A stretch of DNA of 64,000 nt from Amorphoplanes friuliensis DSM 7358 (GTDB lineage: Bacteria > Actinomycetota > Actinomycetes > Mycobacteriales > Micromonosporaceae): assembly GCF_000494755.1 (NCBI RefSeq), contig NC_022657.1:2332001-2396000 (forward strand), in the 5' to 3' direction. Position numbers and translations under genes: made by a program. The notes under the pieces were generated by a model. The model searched no databases and was not told where the DNA came from. It saw nothing but the letters and a program-made list of their open reading frames with translations. Positions 44,593 through 54,668 of the stretch are shown piece by piece; positions within the stretch are counted from its first letter, which is position 1, and every line of letters begins with the position of its first letter.

Positions 44593-45110
44593 AGGCCCTC
44601 GGCCCGGTCCTCGCCCAGGGCCGTGAGGCGGTCGCGGAGGCGGGATGCTTCCTCGGGTGGGAGGCCGGGGATCTTGGCGTCGCTGGCCGCCGAGGCGGTG
44701 TGAAGCTGGACCGTGGCGAGTTTGAAGGCGCGTTCCAGGGGGCCCGCGGTGACGTCGACGAACTGCATGCGGGCGTACGGGACGATCGAGAGGCGGCGGA
44801 TGACGAGGCCGTGGCGGACCAGGAGGTCGTTGTCGCGTTCGGCGTAGCCCCAGGCTTTGACGGCGCGGACCGTGATGATGGAGCGCCAGACGGCGAAGAT
44901 GACGACGGCTGCCATGGCGGCGATCCAGGCCGGGTGGTCGGTGATCGTCCAGGCGGTGGTGAGGCCGGCCAGCAGGATGAGCACCCAGACGGCGCGGTTG
45001 ATCAACTCCACAGTGATCAGGCTGCGGGAGACCGGCCGCCAGGTCACCGTGTCGGGCCACGGCTCGAGCGGGTCGGTGGGGGCGGGCGCCGGTGCGCCGG
45101 ACTCGGTCAC
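44589..45110 (-). CDS. Small membrane protein with bacterial PH domain (YdbS-like)
   Basis: A 173-residue protein with an N-terminal soluble part, two close membrane helices (NRAVWVLILLAGLTTAWTIT and AWIAAMAAVVIFAVWRSI), then one PH domain: GYAERDNDLLVRHGLVIRRL, SIVPYARMQFVDVTAGPLER and ATVQLHTAS. It pairs with the larger YdbT-like protein, as in Bacillus ydbS-ydbT, with a 4-bp overlap. GTG 45110 is chosen at VTESG; the long frame upstream belongs to another gene. Confidence 0.85.
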   Translation of the reverse strand: MTESGAPAPAPTDPLEPWPDTVTWRPVSRSLITVELINRAVWVLILLAGLTTAWTITDHPAWIAAMAAVVIFAVWRSIITVRAVKAWGYAERDNDLLVRHGLVIRRLSIVPYARMQFVDVTAGPLERAFKLATVQLHTASAASDAKIPGLPPEEASRLRDRLTALGEDRAEGL

Positions 45111-45120
45111 AGCATGGAGC

Positions 45121-45342
45121 CTATGGGGTGCTGTCGTGCTGCGTCGTCCTGAACTCGGTGACCTCGCGCAGGAAACCGCGGGCGCCGAGGAAGTCGCCGA
45201 GGTGCTCGCGGTGATCTTCGCAGGCCAGCCAGGTTTTCCGGTACGCCGGTTCGTGCAGCTTCGGGTTGTTCCACCGCAACGCCCACGCGGCGGGCGCGCG
45301 ACACCGTTTTGCTGAGCACTGGGGGTTGAGCTCCTCGACCAC
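45121..45342 (-). CDS. Small conserved Cys/His protein (putative zinc binder)
   Basis: A 73-residue protein: CSAKRCRAPAAWALRWNNPK, then LHEPAYRKTWLACEDHREHL and LGDFLGARGFLREV. This is a widely conserved actinobacterial small protein, sometimes misnamed acetone carboxylase. Two Cys in C-x4-C and Cys/His in C-x2-H could bind zinc. GTG 45342 gives the usual length; the frame is open to 45399. It precedes the PH-domain pair by 10 bp, in the same direction. Confidence 0.8.
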   Translation of the reverse strand: MVEELNPQCSAKRCRAPAAWALRWNNPKLHEPAYRKTWLACEDHREHLGDFLGARGFLREVTEFRTTQHDSTP

Positions 45343-45633
45343 TCCGAAACAGTAGCTGCAGAACAGCAGCCGGAGGGGAGTTGAGCGCCGGGCGACCACG
45401 GGGGAAGTCGCCCGGCGACGCGCTGAATGTTACACGGGTGGCCGGGCTGTCCGTCTACCCGGAACGGGTGCCCGTTCGAGCGCATCGCGCAGAAAGATCG
45501 ACATCTCCGGCTGCTGGTGACCGGCGCGTAATCAGGCTCTGCCCGACGGCTCCAAGCATGGTCGTGTAAGTCTTGAGCGTCGGCACCCGTGCCGGCGCGA
45601 CCCGGATACGCGAAAAATCTCGATGGAGGACCG

Positions 45634-46785
<1,152 letters not shown>

Positions 46786-46794
46786 CGGTTCGCC

Positions 46795-47808
46795 GTGACC
46801 ACCGCTGACCTGCCTCCGGCGACCAAGGACGCGAGCACCGCCCGCGCCGAGGCGGTGCTGTCACGTCTGCAGCTGCTGGTGACGCGCAAGCTCGACGGTC
46901 TGCTTCAGGGCGACTACGCGGGGCTCCTCCCCGGTCCCGGAAGTGAGGCGGGGGAGAGCCGGGAGTACAGGCCCGGTGACGACGTCCGGCGCATGGACTG
47001 GCCGGTCACCGCCCGGACCACGTTGCCGCACGTCCGGCGTACGGTCGCGGACCGTGAGCTGGAGACGTGGATGGCGGTGGACCTGTCGGCCAGCCTCGAC
47101 TTCGGCACCGCGGCGATGCTCAAGCGTGATCTGGTACTGGCCGCAGCGACGGCGATGGCTCACCTGACCGTCCGTGGCGGCAACCGCATCGGCGCTGTGG
47201 TCGGTACGGGTTCGGGTGTCGTGCAGCGTGAGCAGCGCGGCTTCCCGTGGCGGCGGCGCCCGGAGCGGGCCGAGCAGGCGCCCGAGTCGGCGCCGGTCGT
47301 CCGCATGCCGGCCCGCCCCGGGCGCAAGGAAGCTCAGGGGATGCTGCGCGCCATTGCGCGTACCCGGATCAGGCCCGGACGGACCGACCTGGGTGCGCTG
47401 ATCGACCTGCTGAACCGGCCGCCGCGCCGCCGGGGTGTCGCCGTGGTCATCTCCGACTTCATGGCGCCGGTCGACGGCTGGTCACGCCCGATCCGCAAGC
47501 TGGGCGTGCGGCACGACGTGCTGGCGATCGAGGTGGTCGATCCCCGCGAGCTGGAGCTGCCCGACGTCGGCGTGCTCACCCTGGCCGACCCGGAGACGGG
47601 CGCGCTGCACGAGGTGCAGACGGCCGACCCGGAGCTGCGCGCCCGGTACGCCGAGGCGGCGGGCAACCAGCGCGGTGAGATCGCCCGGGCGCTGCGCGCC
47701 GCCGGCGCCGCCCATCTGAGACTGCGCACCGACACCGACTGGCTGCTCGACGTCGTCCGTTTTGTGGCGGCGCAGCGGCACGCACGAACCCGGGGGACCA
47801 CACGATGA
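46795..47808 (+). CDS. DUF58 domain protein
   Basis: A 337-residue protein, second gene of the moxR operon. It has the DUF58 core GESREYRPGDDVRRMDWPVT, and a VWA-like part beginning LETWMAVDLSASLDFG, with a DxSxS-type metal site (DLSAS). The C-terminal half has VAVVISDFMAPVDGWSRPIR. It is thought to be a client or adaptor of MoxR. It starts 9 bp after moxR and its stop overlaps the ATG of the VWA gene. Confidence 0.92.
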   Translation: MTTADLPPATKDASTARAEAVLSRLQLLVTRKLDGLLQGDYAGLLPGPGSEAGESREYRPGDDVRRMDWPVTARTTLPHVRRTVADRELETWMAVDLSASLDFGTAAMLKRDLVLAAATAMAHLTVRGGNRIGAVVGTGSGVVQREQRGFPWRRRPERAEQAPESAPVVRMPARPGRKEAQGMLRAIARTRIRPGRTDLGALIDLLNRPPRRRGVAVVISDFMAPVDGWSRPIRKLGVRHDVLAIEVVDPRELELPDVGVLTLADPETGALHEVQTADPELRARYAEAAGNQRGEIARALRAAGAAHLRLRTDTDWLLDVVRFVAAQRHARTRGTTR

Positions 47809-48755
47809 TCCGTTTCCTGCAGCCGTGGTGGCTGCTCGCCGTGCTCCCCGTGCTGCTCGTGACGGGCGCGTACGCGTGGCGCCAGTTCCGCCGCCGCACG
47901 TACGCGATGAAGTTCACGAACGTGGATCTGCTCCGCACGCTGGCGCCGAAGGGTCTGGGCTGGCGCCGTCACGCGGCGGCCGGCGCATTCGTGCTGAGCC
48001 TGCTGGCCCTCGCGCTGGCCATGGCCCGGCCGTCGATCGACCGCGAGGAGCCCCTGGAACGCGCGACGGTGATGCTGGCGATCGACGTCTCGCTGTCGAT
48101 GGAGGCCGACGACGTCGCCCCGAACCGCATCGAGGCGGCCCAGGAGGCGGCGAAAGCGTTCGTCCAGGAGCTGCCGCCGACCTACAACCTGGGCCTGGTG
48201 TCGTTCGCGAAGTCGGCGAACGTGCTGGTGTCGCCGACCAAGGACCGTTCCGCGGTCATCGCCGGCATCGACGGGCTGACGCTGGCCGAGGCGACCGCGA
48301 CCGGCGAGGCCGTCTTCACCTCACTCGACGCGATCCGTTCGGTTCCGGCCGACGGCGCGGACGGCGCCCCACCGGCGCGCATCGTGCTCCTGTCGGACGG
48401 CTACCGGACCTCGGGCCGCTCGGTCGAGGACGCGGGTGCGGCGGCGGAAGCGGCGAACGTGCCGGTGTCGACGATCGCCTTCGGCACCGACACCGGTGTG
48501 GTCGACATCCGCGGTCAGTTGCAGCGGGTGCCGGTGGACCGGTTGTCGTTGCAGCAGCTGGCGGAGAAGACGAAGGGCTACTTCTACGAGGCCGCGTCGG
48601 TGTCGGAGCTCAAGCAGGTCTACGAGGACATGGGCAGCTCGATCGGCCACCGCGTCCAGCCCCGCGAGGTCACCCAGTGGTACGCGGGAATCGCGCTCCT
48701 GCTCGGCTTGATCGCGGGCGGCATGAGTCTGTTGTGGACGTCCCGGCTGCCCTAG
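47805..48755 (+). CDS. VWA domain membrane protein (BatA-like)
   Basis: A 316-residue protein with two N-terminal membrane helices (PWWLLAVLPVLLVTGAYAW and AGAFVLSLLALALAMARP), a von Willebrand A domain with MIDAS motif AIDVSLSMEADD and the VLLSDGYRTSG strand, and a C-terminal helix IALLLGLIAGGMSLLW. It resembles BatA-type proteins and Rv1481. The domain should be held near the membrane and bind a metal-dependent partner. ATG overlaps the DUF58 stop by 4 bp. Confidence 0.93.
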   Translation: MIRFLQPWWLLAVLPVLLVTGAYAWRQFRRRTYAMKFTNVDLLRTLAPKGLGWRRHAAAGAFVLSLLALALAMARPSIDREEPLERATVMLAIDVSLSMEADDVAPNRIEAAQEAAKAFVQELPPTYNLGLVSFAKSANVLVSPTKDRSAVIAGIDGLTLAEATATGEAVFTSLDAIRSVPADGADGAPPARIVLLSDGYRTSGRSVEDAGAAAEAANVPVSTIAFGTDTGVVDIRGQLQRVPVDRLSLQQLAEKTKGYFYEAASVSELKQVYEDMGSSIGHRVQPREVTQWYAGIALLLGLIAGGMSLLWTSRLP

Positions 48756-48767
48756 TGGCAGCCGGGA
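48743..48767 (+). terminator. Hairpin across the VWA gene stop codon
   Basis: CCCGGCTGCC (48743-48752) and GGCAGCCGGG (48758-48767) form a perfect 10-bp stem; its loop contains the TAG stop. It lacks a T-run but, with the operon ending here, is a plausible terminator. Confidence 0.6.
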
Positions 48768-48791
48768 ATCCGGCTCTCAGGGTGCCGATCG

Positions 48792-48878
48792 TCAGGGTGC
48801 ACTGTGCACCAGCACGAAGAGGATGACCACCCAGGCGGCGGCGAGGGTGAAGCTGAGCGGTGCGACGAACTTGCTCAT
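48792..48878 (-). CDS. 28-residue single-helix membrane protein
   Basis: A frame too short for usual gene calls: MSKFVAPLSFTLAAAWVVIL followed by FVLVHSAP and TGA. A basic start, a single hydrophobic helix of about 20 residues and a short tail are as expected for a small membrane protein. GGAAAG lies 9 nt upstream of ATG 48878. It is between the moxR operon and the acyltransferase, alone in a 346-bp gap. The rest of the gap up to 49101 shows no gene. It could be a subunit of a membrane complex; identity is unknown. Confidence 0.5.
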   Translation of the reverse strand: MSKFVAPLSFTLAAAWVVILFVLVHSAP

Positions 48879-49101
48879 GGCTGTGACTTTCCGGTGAGAA
48901 CCGATGGGGAAAGTGCGCACACGAAGCGTCGCGGCCGGCACCCTCGCTCCGTCGCGGCGCACGACGCCGTCCGGGCTCCGGCACGAGGACGGAGCCGCGG
49001 TGCGGCAAGTTGGAGCGGGGATGGTTCTGCGTCAGCGGGTCGAGCTCAGAGATCGAGGTCAGAGCGGCTGACGAGCGGCCCGGCCACGACTGGGAGGATC
49101 G

Positions 49102-50211
49102 CTATCTCGCACAGCGATCACCTCCGTCAGTAGTCCGGGCTCGAGAACCGTCGAAGAGCGTACCTCTTAAGCCCCGCTTAAAGAAACTCGGCTCGCCGTG
49201 GTGTCGCCCACGGGTCGCGGCGGCCAGAACGAGGGCCAGGACAGGTAGCCACAGCGCGCGTCCGGCGGCCCAGGACGGGCCGGTCGGTGCCGTCAGAAGT
49301 CCGGGCATCGCGGGGTTGACGAGGGCCGCAACCCCGGCGACCGCGAGCAGAACACTCTGGTGCGTCAGGTAGATCGGGGCGGCGGCACGGTTGATGGCGG
49401 CGACCGGACGCCAGACGCGGTCGTGCCGCATCAGCCGCAGGATCGGCCCGCGCAGCAGCAGAAATACACCTGTCTGGGTGACGGCGAGCGCGACCGCCAC
49501 GAGGGACGGCGGCGACAGGTTGGACCGCTCGGCGCCGGGGATGCCGACCGCGGAGGCGGGGAAGTGGCCGTAGCGGATCAGGGCGACCATCGCGGCCGCA
49601 CCGCCGAACGCGAGGGCAGCGCCGGTGTAGGCCAGCATGGTGTTCCTGTCGCTGGTCCGGGTGTAGCCGGCAACGAGCATTCCTAGCAGCCACGGCACCG
49701 CCCATGCCGCCGGAACCGCAACGAGCCCCGGAACCAGGGCGACGACTGCGATCGGCACCACGAGCAGGACCGGGCCGGTCCGGTGGAGGATCCGTTGCAG
49801 GGCCGGGGTCGCCAGGGACAACGCCAGGTATGGCAGCAAGAACCACAGCGGGCTGACGACGAGGCCGGCGATCGTGTGCAGGGTTGCCGCCGGGGCGTCG
49901 AACGCGGCGGCGAGCAGGAGCAGCGGCGCCCACACGGCGAGCAGGCCGAGCACCGGCCACGCATACCGCCCGAGCCGTACGGGGGTGCGGGATCGGGCCG
50001 CGGCGAAGCCACCCGCGAAGAAGAACAACCCGAGGGTCTGGAGCACCCACGACACGGGTGCGGCGCCGGGCATGGCCACGAGCGGGCTGACGGTGTGCAG
50101 CCCGTCCGCGTCGGGGACCAGCCCGGTCACCAGCCAGTGCCCGGCCACCACACCGAGCACGGCAAAAGCCCGCACCGCGTCGACACTGCGATCCCGCCCG
50201 TCGCCCGTCAC
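49102..50211 (-). CDS. Acyltransferase family 3 membrane protein
   Basis: A 369-residue multi-pass membrane protein of the OafA/Acyl_transf_3 type. It starts DRSVDAVRAFAVLGVVAGHW, holding the R-x10-H pattern typical of the family, followed by about ten helices and PIYLTHQSVLLAV near the end. It moves acyl groups onto a sugar or lipid at the membrane. Its GTG overlaps the stop of the alpha/beta hydrolase gene, so the two form a pair; the hydrolase may be involved in the same modification. Confidence 0.88.
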   Translation of the reverse strand: MTGDGRDRSVDAVRAFAVLGVVAGHWLVTGLVPDADGLHTVSPLVAMPGAAPVSWVLQTLGLFFFAGGFAAARSRTPVRLGRYAWPVLGLLAVWAPLLLLAAAFDAPAATLHTIAGLVVSPLWFLLPYLALSLATPALQRILHRTGPVLLVVPIAVVALVPGLVAVPAAWAVPWLLGMLVAGYTRTSDRNTMLAYTGAALAFGGAAAMVALIRYGHFPASAVGIPGAERSNLSPPSLVAVALAVTQTGVFLLLRGPILRLMRHDRVWRPVAAINRAAAPIYLTHQSVLLAVAGVAALVNPAMPGLLTAPTGPSWAAGRALWLPVLALVLAAATRGRHHGEPSFFKRGLRGTLFDGSRARTTDGGDRCAR

Positions 50212-51026
50212 GCCGCACCCGCCGAGGTGGTCAGGACGATCGAGGCGACCGCGTCGAGGGTCGCGGTGCCGGGGCAGAGGTAGCCGTCGTGGCCCGTCAC
50301 ACCGTCGGTCGGCAGCGCCACCGCTCCGAAAGCCGGCGCCGATGGCCGCCGCCCGTGCCCGAGATGCAGCAGCCGCAGCTGCGGCACCCGCCGGATCCAG
50401 TCGGCGGGGGCCAGCGCGGACCACACCCGGGCGCCCCCGAGGTCCGCCGCCGAGTCGACGCCCATCCCGGGCGCTCCGAGCGCGACGATGTCGGCGACCC
50501 GGGGCAGCCGGGACGCGGCCAGGCCGGCGACCAGTGCGCCGTAGCTGTGCCCGATCACCGTGACCCGGACCCGTGCGGGCAGTCCTCGGACGAACGTTGT
50601 CAGGGCCGCGGCCCCGGCGCGGGCCCGTACGTCGCGGGCGGCTTCCAGCGACAGGCCTTCCGGTGGGTCGTAGCCGAGCCACGCGATGACCGCGACCCGC
50701 GCGCCTGGTTCGAGGGACTGCAGCCGGGCGTGCAGTACCCGCGCCTGGACGGCCGGCGCCCGGCGGGCGACACCGCCGAGCCCGCGGTCGAAGTTCCGCA
50801 GGGTCGTGTCGACGCCGGGCACCAGCACGGCGATCCGGTCGGCCGTCCCGAGATCGCCGAGCACCTCGACGGCGAGACCGTCGCCGCGCGGATCGAAGGT
50901 CAGGAACTGCCGCCCGGCCGGCGACCGCGGGACGTCCGCGACCTCGGGGGAGAGCCTGGTGACGGGGACGGGAAGTGCCAGGGTCAGGGTGAGAAGAGCC
51001 AGGGGAATCCGCATGGCCAGGACCAT
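50208..51026 (-). CDS. Alpha/beta hydrolase (DUF1023-like)
   Basis: A 272-residue hydrolase. The N-terminus (RIPLALLTLTLALPVPVT) looks like a signal peptide or anchor. The catalytic nucleophile is in VTVIGHSYGALVAG, and the region before it (VAVIAWLGYDPPEGLSLEAA) is typical of DUF1023. The acid and His fit DWIRR and GHDGYL. It probably acts outside the cell on an ester. ATG 51026 and ATG 51014 are both possible. Confidence 0.88.
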   Translation of the reverse strand: MVLAMRIPLALLTLTLALPVPVTRLSPEVADVPRSPAGRQFLTFDPRGDGLAVEVLGDLGTADRIAVLVPGVDTTLRNFDRGLGGVARRAPAVQARVLHARLQSLEPGARVAVIAWLGYDPPEGLSLEAARDVRARAGAAALTTFVRGLPARVRVTVIGHSYGALVAGLAASRLPRVADIVALGAPGMGVDSAADLGGARVWSALAPADWIRRVPQLRLLHLGHGRRPSAPAFGAVALPTDGVTGHDGYLCPGTATLDAVASIVLTTSAGAA

Positions 51027-51088
51027 GCGGGGACGGCCTGCCCCGGATCGTCAGTCCTGAGTGCTCACTGCGACGCCCTACCCGAGAG

Positions 51089-51745
51089 CTACTCCCCGGC
51101 GGCGACCAGACCTGACTCGTACGAGAAGACGACGGCCTGGGCCCGGTCGCGGAGTCCGAGCTTGGCCAGGATGCGGCCGACGTGGGTCTTCACGGTCTGC
51201 TCGGCCACCACCAGCTCCGCCGCGATCTCCTGGTTGGACCGGCCGCGGGCGATCAGCCGCAGCACCTCGGTCTCGCGCGGTGTCAGGCCGGTCAGCGCGG
51301 TGGGCCGTGGCCGCTCGCCCCGGGGCCGCGCCGCGAACTCCGCGATCAGCCGCCGGGTGACCGACGGCGCGAGCAATGCCTCACCGCCCGCCACGACACG
51401 GACCGCCTGCACCAGGTCGGCCGCCGGTGCGTCCTTGAGCAGGAAGCCGCTCGCCCCGGCCCGCAACGCCTCGTAGACGTAGTCGTCGAGGTCGAAGGTG
51501 GTCAGGATCAGCACCTTGACCGCGGAGCCGGGTGTCAGCAGCCGCCGGGTCGCCTCCAGGCCGTCCATCACCGGCATCCGCACGTCCATCAGGACCACGT
51601 CCGGGTCGAGGCGCCGGGTCGCCGCGATCGCCTGCTCGCCGTCGGCCGCGTCGCCGACCACGAGCAGGTCCGGCTGCGCGGCGAGCAGCGCCCCGAAACC
51701 CTGCCGGACCATCGCCTGGTCGTCCGCGATCAGAACCCGGATCAC
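51089..51745 (-). CDS. NarL/LuxR-type response regulator
   Basis: A 218-residue two-component regulator. Receiver: RVLIADDQAMVRQGFGALL with the acidic pair, the phosphorylated Asp in VVLMDVRMPVMDG, and Thr/Lys in LILTTFD and FLLKDAP. Output: LTPRETEVLRLIARGRSNQE with the LuxR helix-turn-helix VVAEQTVKTHVGRILAKLG. Its GTG overlaps the stop of the kinase gene, so both act together. Confidence 0.93.
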   Translation of the reverse strand: MIRVLIADDQAMVRQGFGALLAAQPDLLVVGDAADGEQAIAATRRLDPDVVLMDVRMPVMDGLEATRRLLTPGSAVKVLILTTFDLDDYVYEALRAGASGFLLKDAPAADLVQAVRVVAGGEALLAPSVTRRLIAEFAARPRGERPRPTALTGLTPRETEVLRLIARGRSNQEIAAELVVAEQTVKTHVGRILAKLGLRDRAQAVVFSYESGLVAAGE

Positions 51746-52938
51746 GTGCCCTCCCCGAGTGGCAGTCGTGCGTCGACACGGTAACCGCCGCCGGGCTGCG
51801 GGCCGGCCTCGAGCGTGCCGCCGAGCAGCGCGGCCCGCTCCCGCATGCCGATCAGCCCGTGCCCGGGACCACCGGCCGCCACCGCCGGGGAGCCGGGCCC
51901 GTTGCCGACCTCCAGCCGCAGCAACCCCGCACTGCCGCGGACCGCGACGTGCACCGGGCCGCCCGGCGAGTGCCGGGCCGCGTTCGCGAGAGCTTCCTGC
52001 ACGATCCTGTACGCGGCCAGCCCGACCGCCTCCGGCACGTGCTCGATCCCCTCGGTCTCGAGGCGGACCGTGACACCGGCCCGCCGGGCGGTCTCGACCA
52101 GCGCGCCCACGTCGGACAGTCCCGGCTGCGGCGCCAGCAGGGTGTCGCTGTCCTCGGCCCGCAGCACGCCGAGCAGCCGCCGCATGTCCGTCAGCGCCTC
52201 ACGCGCCCCGGAGGCGATCGTGGTGAACTCGGCCAGTGCTGGCTCGGGCAGCCCGGTGATCCTGTAGGGCGCGGTCTCGGCCTGGACGGCGATCATCGAC
52301 ATGTGGTGTGCCACCACGTCGTGCATCTCGCGGGCGATGCGGGCACGTTCCTCCAGCACCGCCCGGCGGGCCTTCTCGAGCTCGGTCAGCTCGGTCTGCT
52401 GGGCCAGGGCCTCGCGGCTGCGCCGCCGCCGTGACACCAGGTCGCCGGCGAGGGCGACGGCGATGAACCACACGGTGACGCCCCAGGCGTTGGTCCACGG
52501 CGCCAGCAGGAAGAGCGGCACGATGTTGAGCGCCGTCACCCAGGCGACAACACCCGGTTCCTCGCGGCGGACCAGCAGGATCAGCACGATGAGGAAGCCG
52601 ATGATCTGGACCGTCGTCCAGGGCCAGGCCTCCCGGGGCCCCTTGCCGAGCGCCCCGACGAACAGCAGGGGGTACGAGATCCGCCAGGCGAGCAGCGGCC
52701 GGCGGAAGGCCAGCAGGACCGGGAGCACCGCCCAGACCGAGAGCACCACGGCGATGAACTGACCCGTCGAGCGGTTCTCGAGCAGATACTGCCCGTTGGC
52801 CAGCCCGGCGCCGAGCAGGGCGAGCAGGCCGAGCGGTACGGCGTACACCTGGATCTTGGTCAGGCGGCGGGAAAGGACCGGCGCCGGGGGACGGTCCGGA
52901 CCGGAAACCACCCGCCGCAGAGCGCCGACAACCTCCAT
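51742..52938 (-). CDS. NarL-type sensor histidine kinase
   Basis: A 398-residue membrane kinase of the HisKA_3 group. The N-terminal part has about five or six membrane helices (VYAVPLGLLALLGAGLANGQ is the first), without a large outside domain. Phosphorylated His in ERARIAREMHDVVAHHMSMI (about residue 205); ATPase motifs EALANAARHS and GHGLIGMRERAALLGG. It is the partner of the response regulator downstream. The signal is unknown; such kinases often sense membrane stress. Confidence 0.93.
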   Translation of the reverse strand: MEVVGALRRVVSGPDRPPAPVLSRRLTKIQVYAVPLGLLALLGAGLANGQYLLENRSTGQFIAVVLSVWAVLPVLLAFRRPLLAWRISYPLLFVGALGKGPREAWPWTTVQIIGFLIVLILLVRREEPGVVAWVTALNIVPLFLLAPWTNAWGVTVWFIAVALAGDLVSRRRRSREALAQQTELTELEKARRAVLEERARIAREMHDVVAHHMSMIAVQAETAPYRITGLPEPALAEFTTIASGAREALTDMRRLLGVLRAEDSDTLLAPQPGLSDVGALVETARRAGVTVRLETEGIEHVPEAVGLAAYRIVQEALANAARHSPGGPVHVAVRGSAGLLRLEVGNGPGSPAVAAGGPGHGLIGMRERAALLGGTLEAGPQPGGGYRVDARLPLGEGT

Positions 52939-53051
52939 CCCGGCAGGTTACGGTCCGCCGCACCGGCGCGTCGTGCCCCTCAGGGACGATCTCGATGCCC
53001 TACTCAGGTATGACAAGGGCCGGGTTCCTCCTACCCGCAGGTAACGCCTAG

Positions 53052-53795
<744 letters not shown>

Positions 53796-53823
53796 CCCGC
53801 CTCTGCGAAACGGAGAATCACCA

Positions 53824-54591
53824 GTGTCTGGACTGCTCGCCGGCAAGCGCCTGCTCATCACCGGCATCATCACCGACGCGTCGATCGCCTTCTCGGCGGC
53901 GAAGATCGCCCAGGAGAACGGAGCGACCGTCGTGCTCACCGGTTTCGGCCGGATGTCGCTGGTCGAGCGGATCGCCAAGCGGCTGCCGGAGCCCGCGCCG
54001 GTCATCGAGCTCGACGTGACCAGCCAGGACGACCTGGACGCGCTGGCGGGCAAGGTCCGCGAGCACGTCGACGGTCTCGACGGTGTGCTGCACTCGATCG
54101 CGTTCGGCCCGCAGAGTGTGCTCGGCGGTGAGTTCCTCAACGCCGGCTGGGCGGACGTCGCCAAGGCACTGGAGGTCTCGACCTTCTCGTACAAGTCGCT
54201 GGCCATGGCCTGCGTGCCGATGATGGGCCGTGGCGGCAGTGTCGTCGGGCTGACCTTCGACGCGACCAAGGCGTGGCCGGTCTACGACTGGATGGGCGTG
54301 GCCAAGGCCGGTCTCGAGTCGGCGTCGCGGTACCTGGCGCTGCACCTCGGCAAGCAGGGCATCCGCAGCAACCTGGTCTCGGCCGGGCCGCTGCGCACGA
54401 TGGCGGCCAAGTCGATCCCGGGCTTCGTGCAGTTCGAGGACGCCTGGGCCGAGCGGGCGCCGCTGGGCTGGGACCTGAGCGACCAGGAGCCGACCGCACG
54501 GGCGATCTGCGCCCTGCTGTCCGACTGGTTCCCGGCCACGACGGGCGAGATCGTGCACGTCGACGGTGGGTATCACGCTCTGGGGGCATGA
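53824..54591 (+). CDS. inhA: Enoyl-ACP reductase InhA/FabI
   Basis: A 255-residue NADH-dependent enoyl-ACP reductase that completes each fatty acid elongation round. It begins GLLAGKRLLITGIITDASIA as in InhA, has HSIAFGPQSVLGGEF, active site YDWMGVAKAGLES (Tyr about 154, Lys about 161) and AGPLRTMAAKSIPGF. It is the target class of isoniazid and triclosan. GGAGAA lies upstream of GTG 53824. It normally sits in an operon with hemH; here a large gene separates them. Confidence 0.95.
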   Translation: MSGLLAGKRLLITGIITDASIAFSAAKIAQENGATVVLTGFGRMSLVERIAKRLPEPAPVIELDVTSQDDLDALAGKVREHVDGLDGVLHSIAFGPQSVLGGEFLNAGWADVAKALEVSTFSYKSLAMACVPMMGRGGSVVGLTFDATKAWPVYDWMGVAKAGLESASRYLALHLGKQGIRSNLVSAGPLRTMAAKSIPGFVQFEDAWAERAPLGWDLSDQEPTARAICALLSDWFPATTGEIVHVDGGYHALGA

Positions 54592-54620
54592 GACCCCAAT
54601 AAGTCTGACTTGTGGAGGTT

Positions 54621-54643
54621 TTTCGTAAACGAAAGATCTTTCG
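54621..54643 (+). promoter_or_regulatory. Overlapping inverted repeats upstream of the giant surface protein
   Basis: TTTCG (54621-54625), CGAAAGA (54630-54636) and TCTTTCG (54637-54643) lie in order. The middle word can pair with either side: CGAAAGATCTTTCG is a perfect 14-bp palindrome and TTTCG-n4-CGAAA is a second inverted repeat. It lies 26 bp before the GTG of the giant gene in the only A/T-rich stretch of the operon. It may be an operator or a leader with alternative hairpins. Confidence 0.55.
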
Positions 54644-54668
54644 CATATGTCGGGCTTAAATTCGCCAG

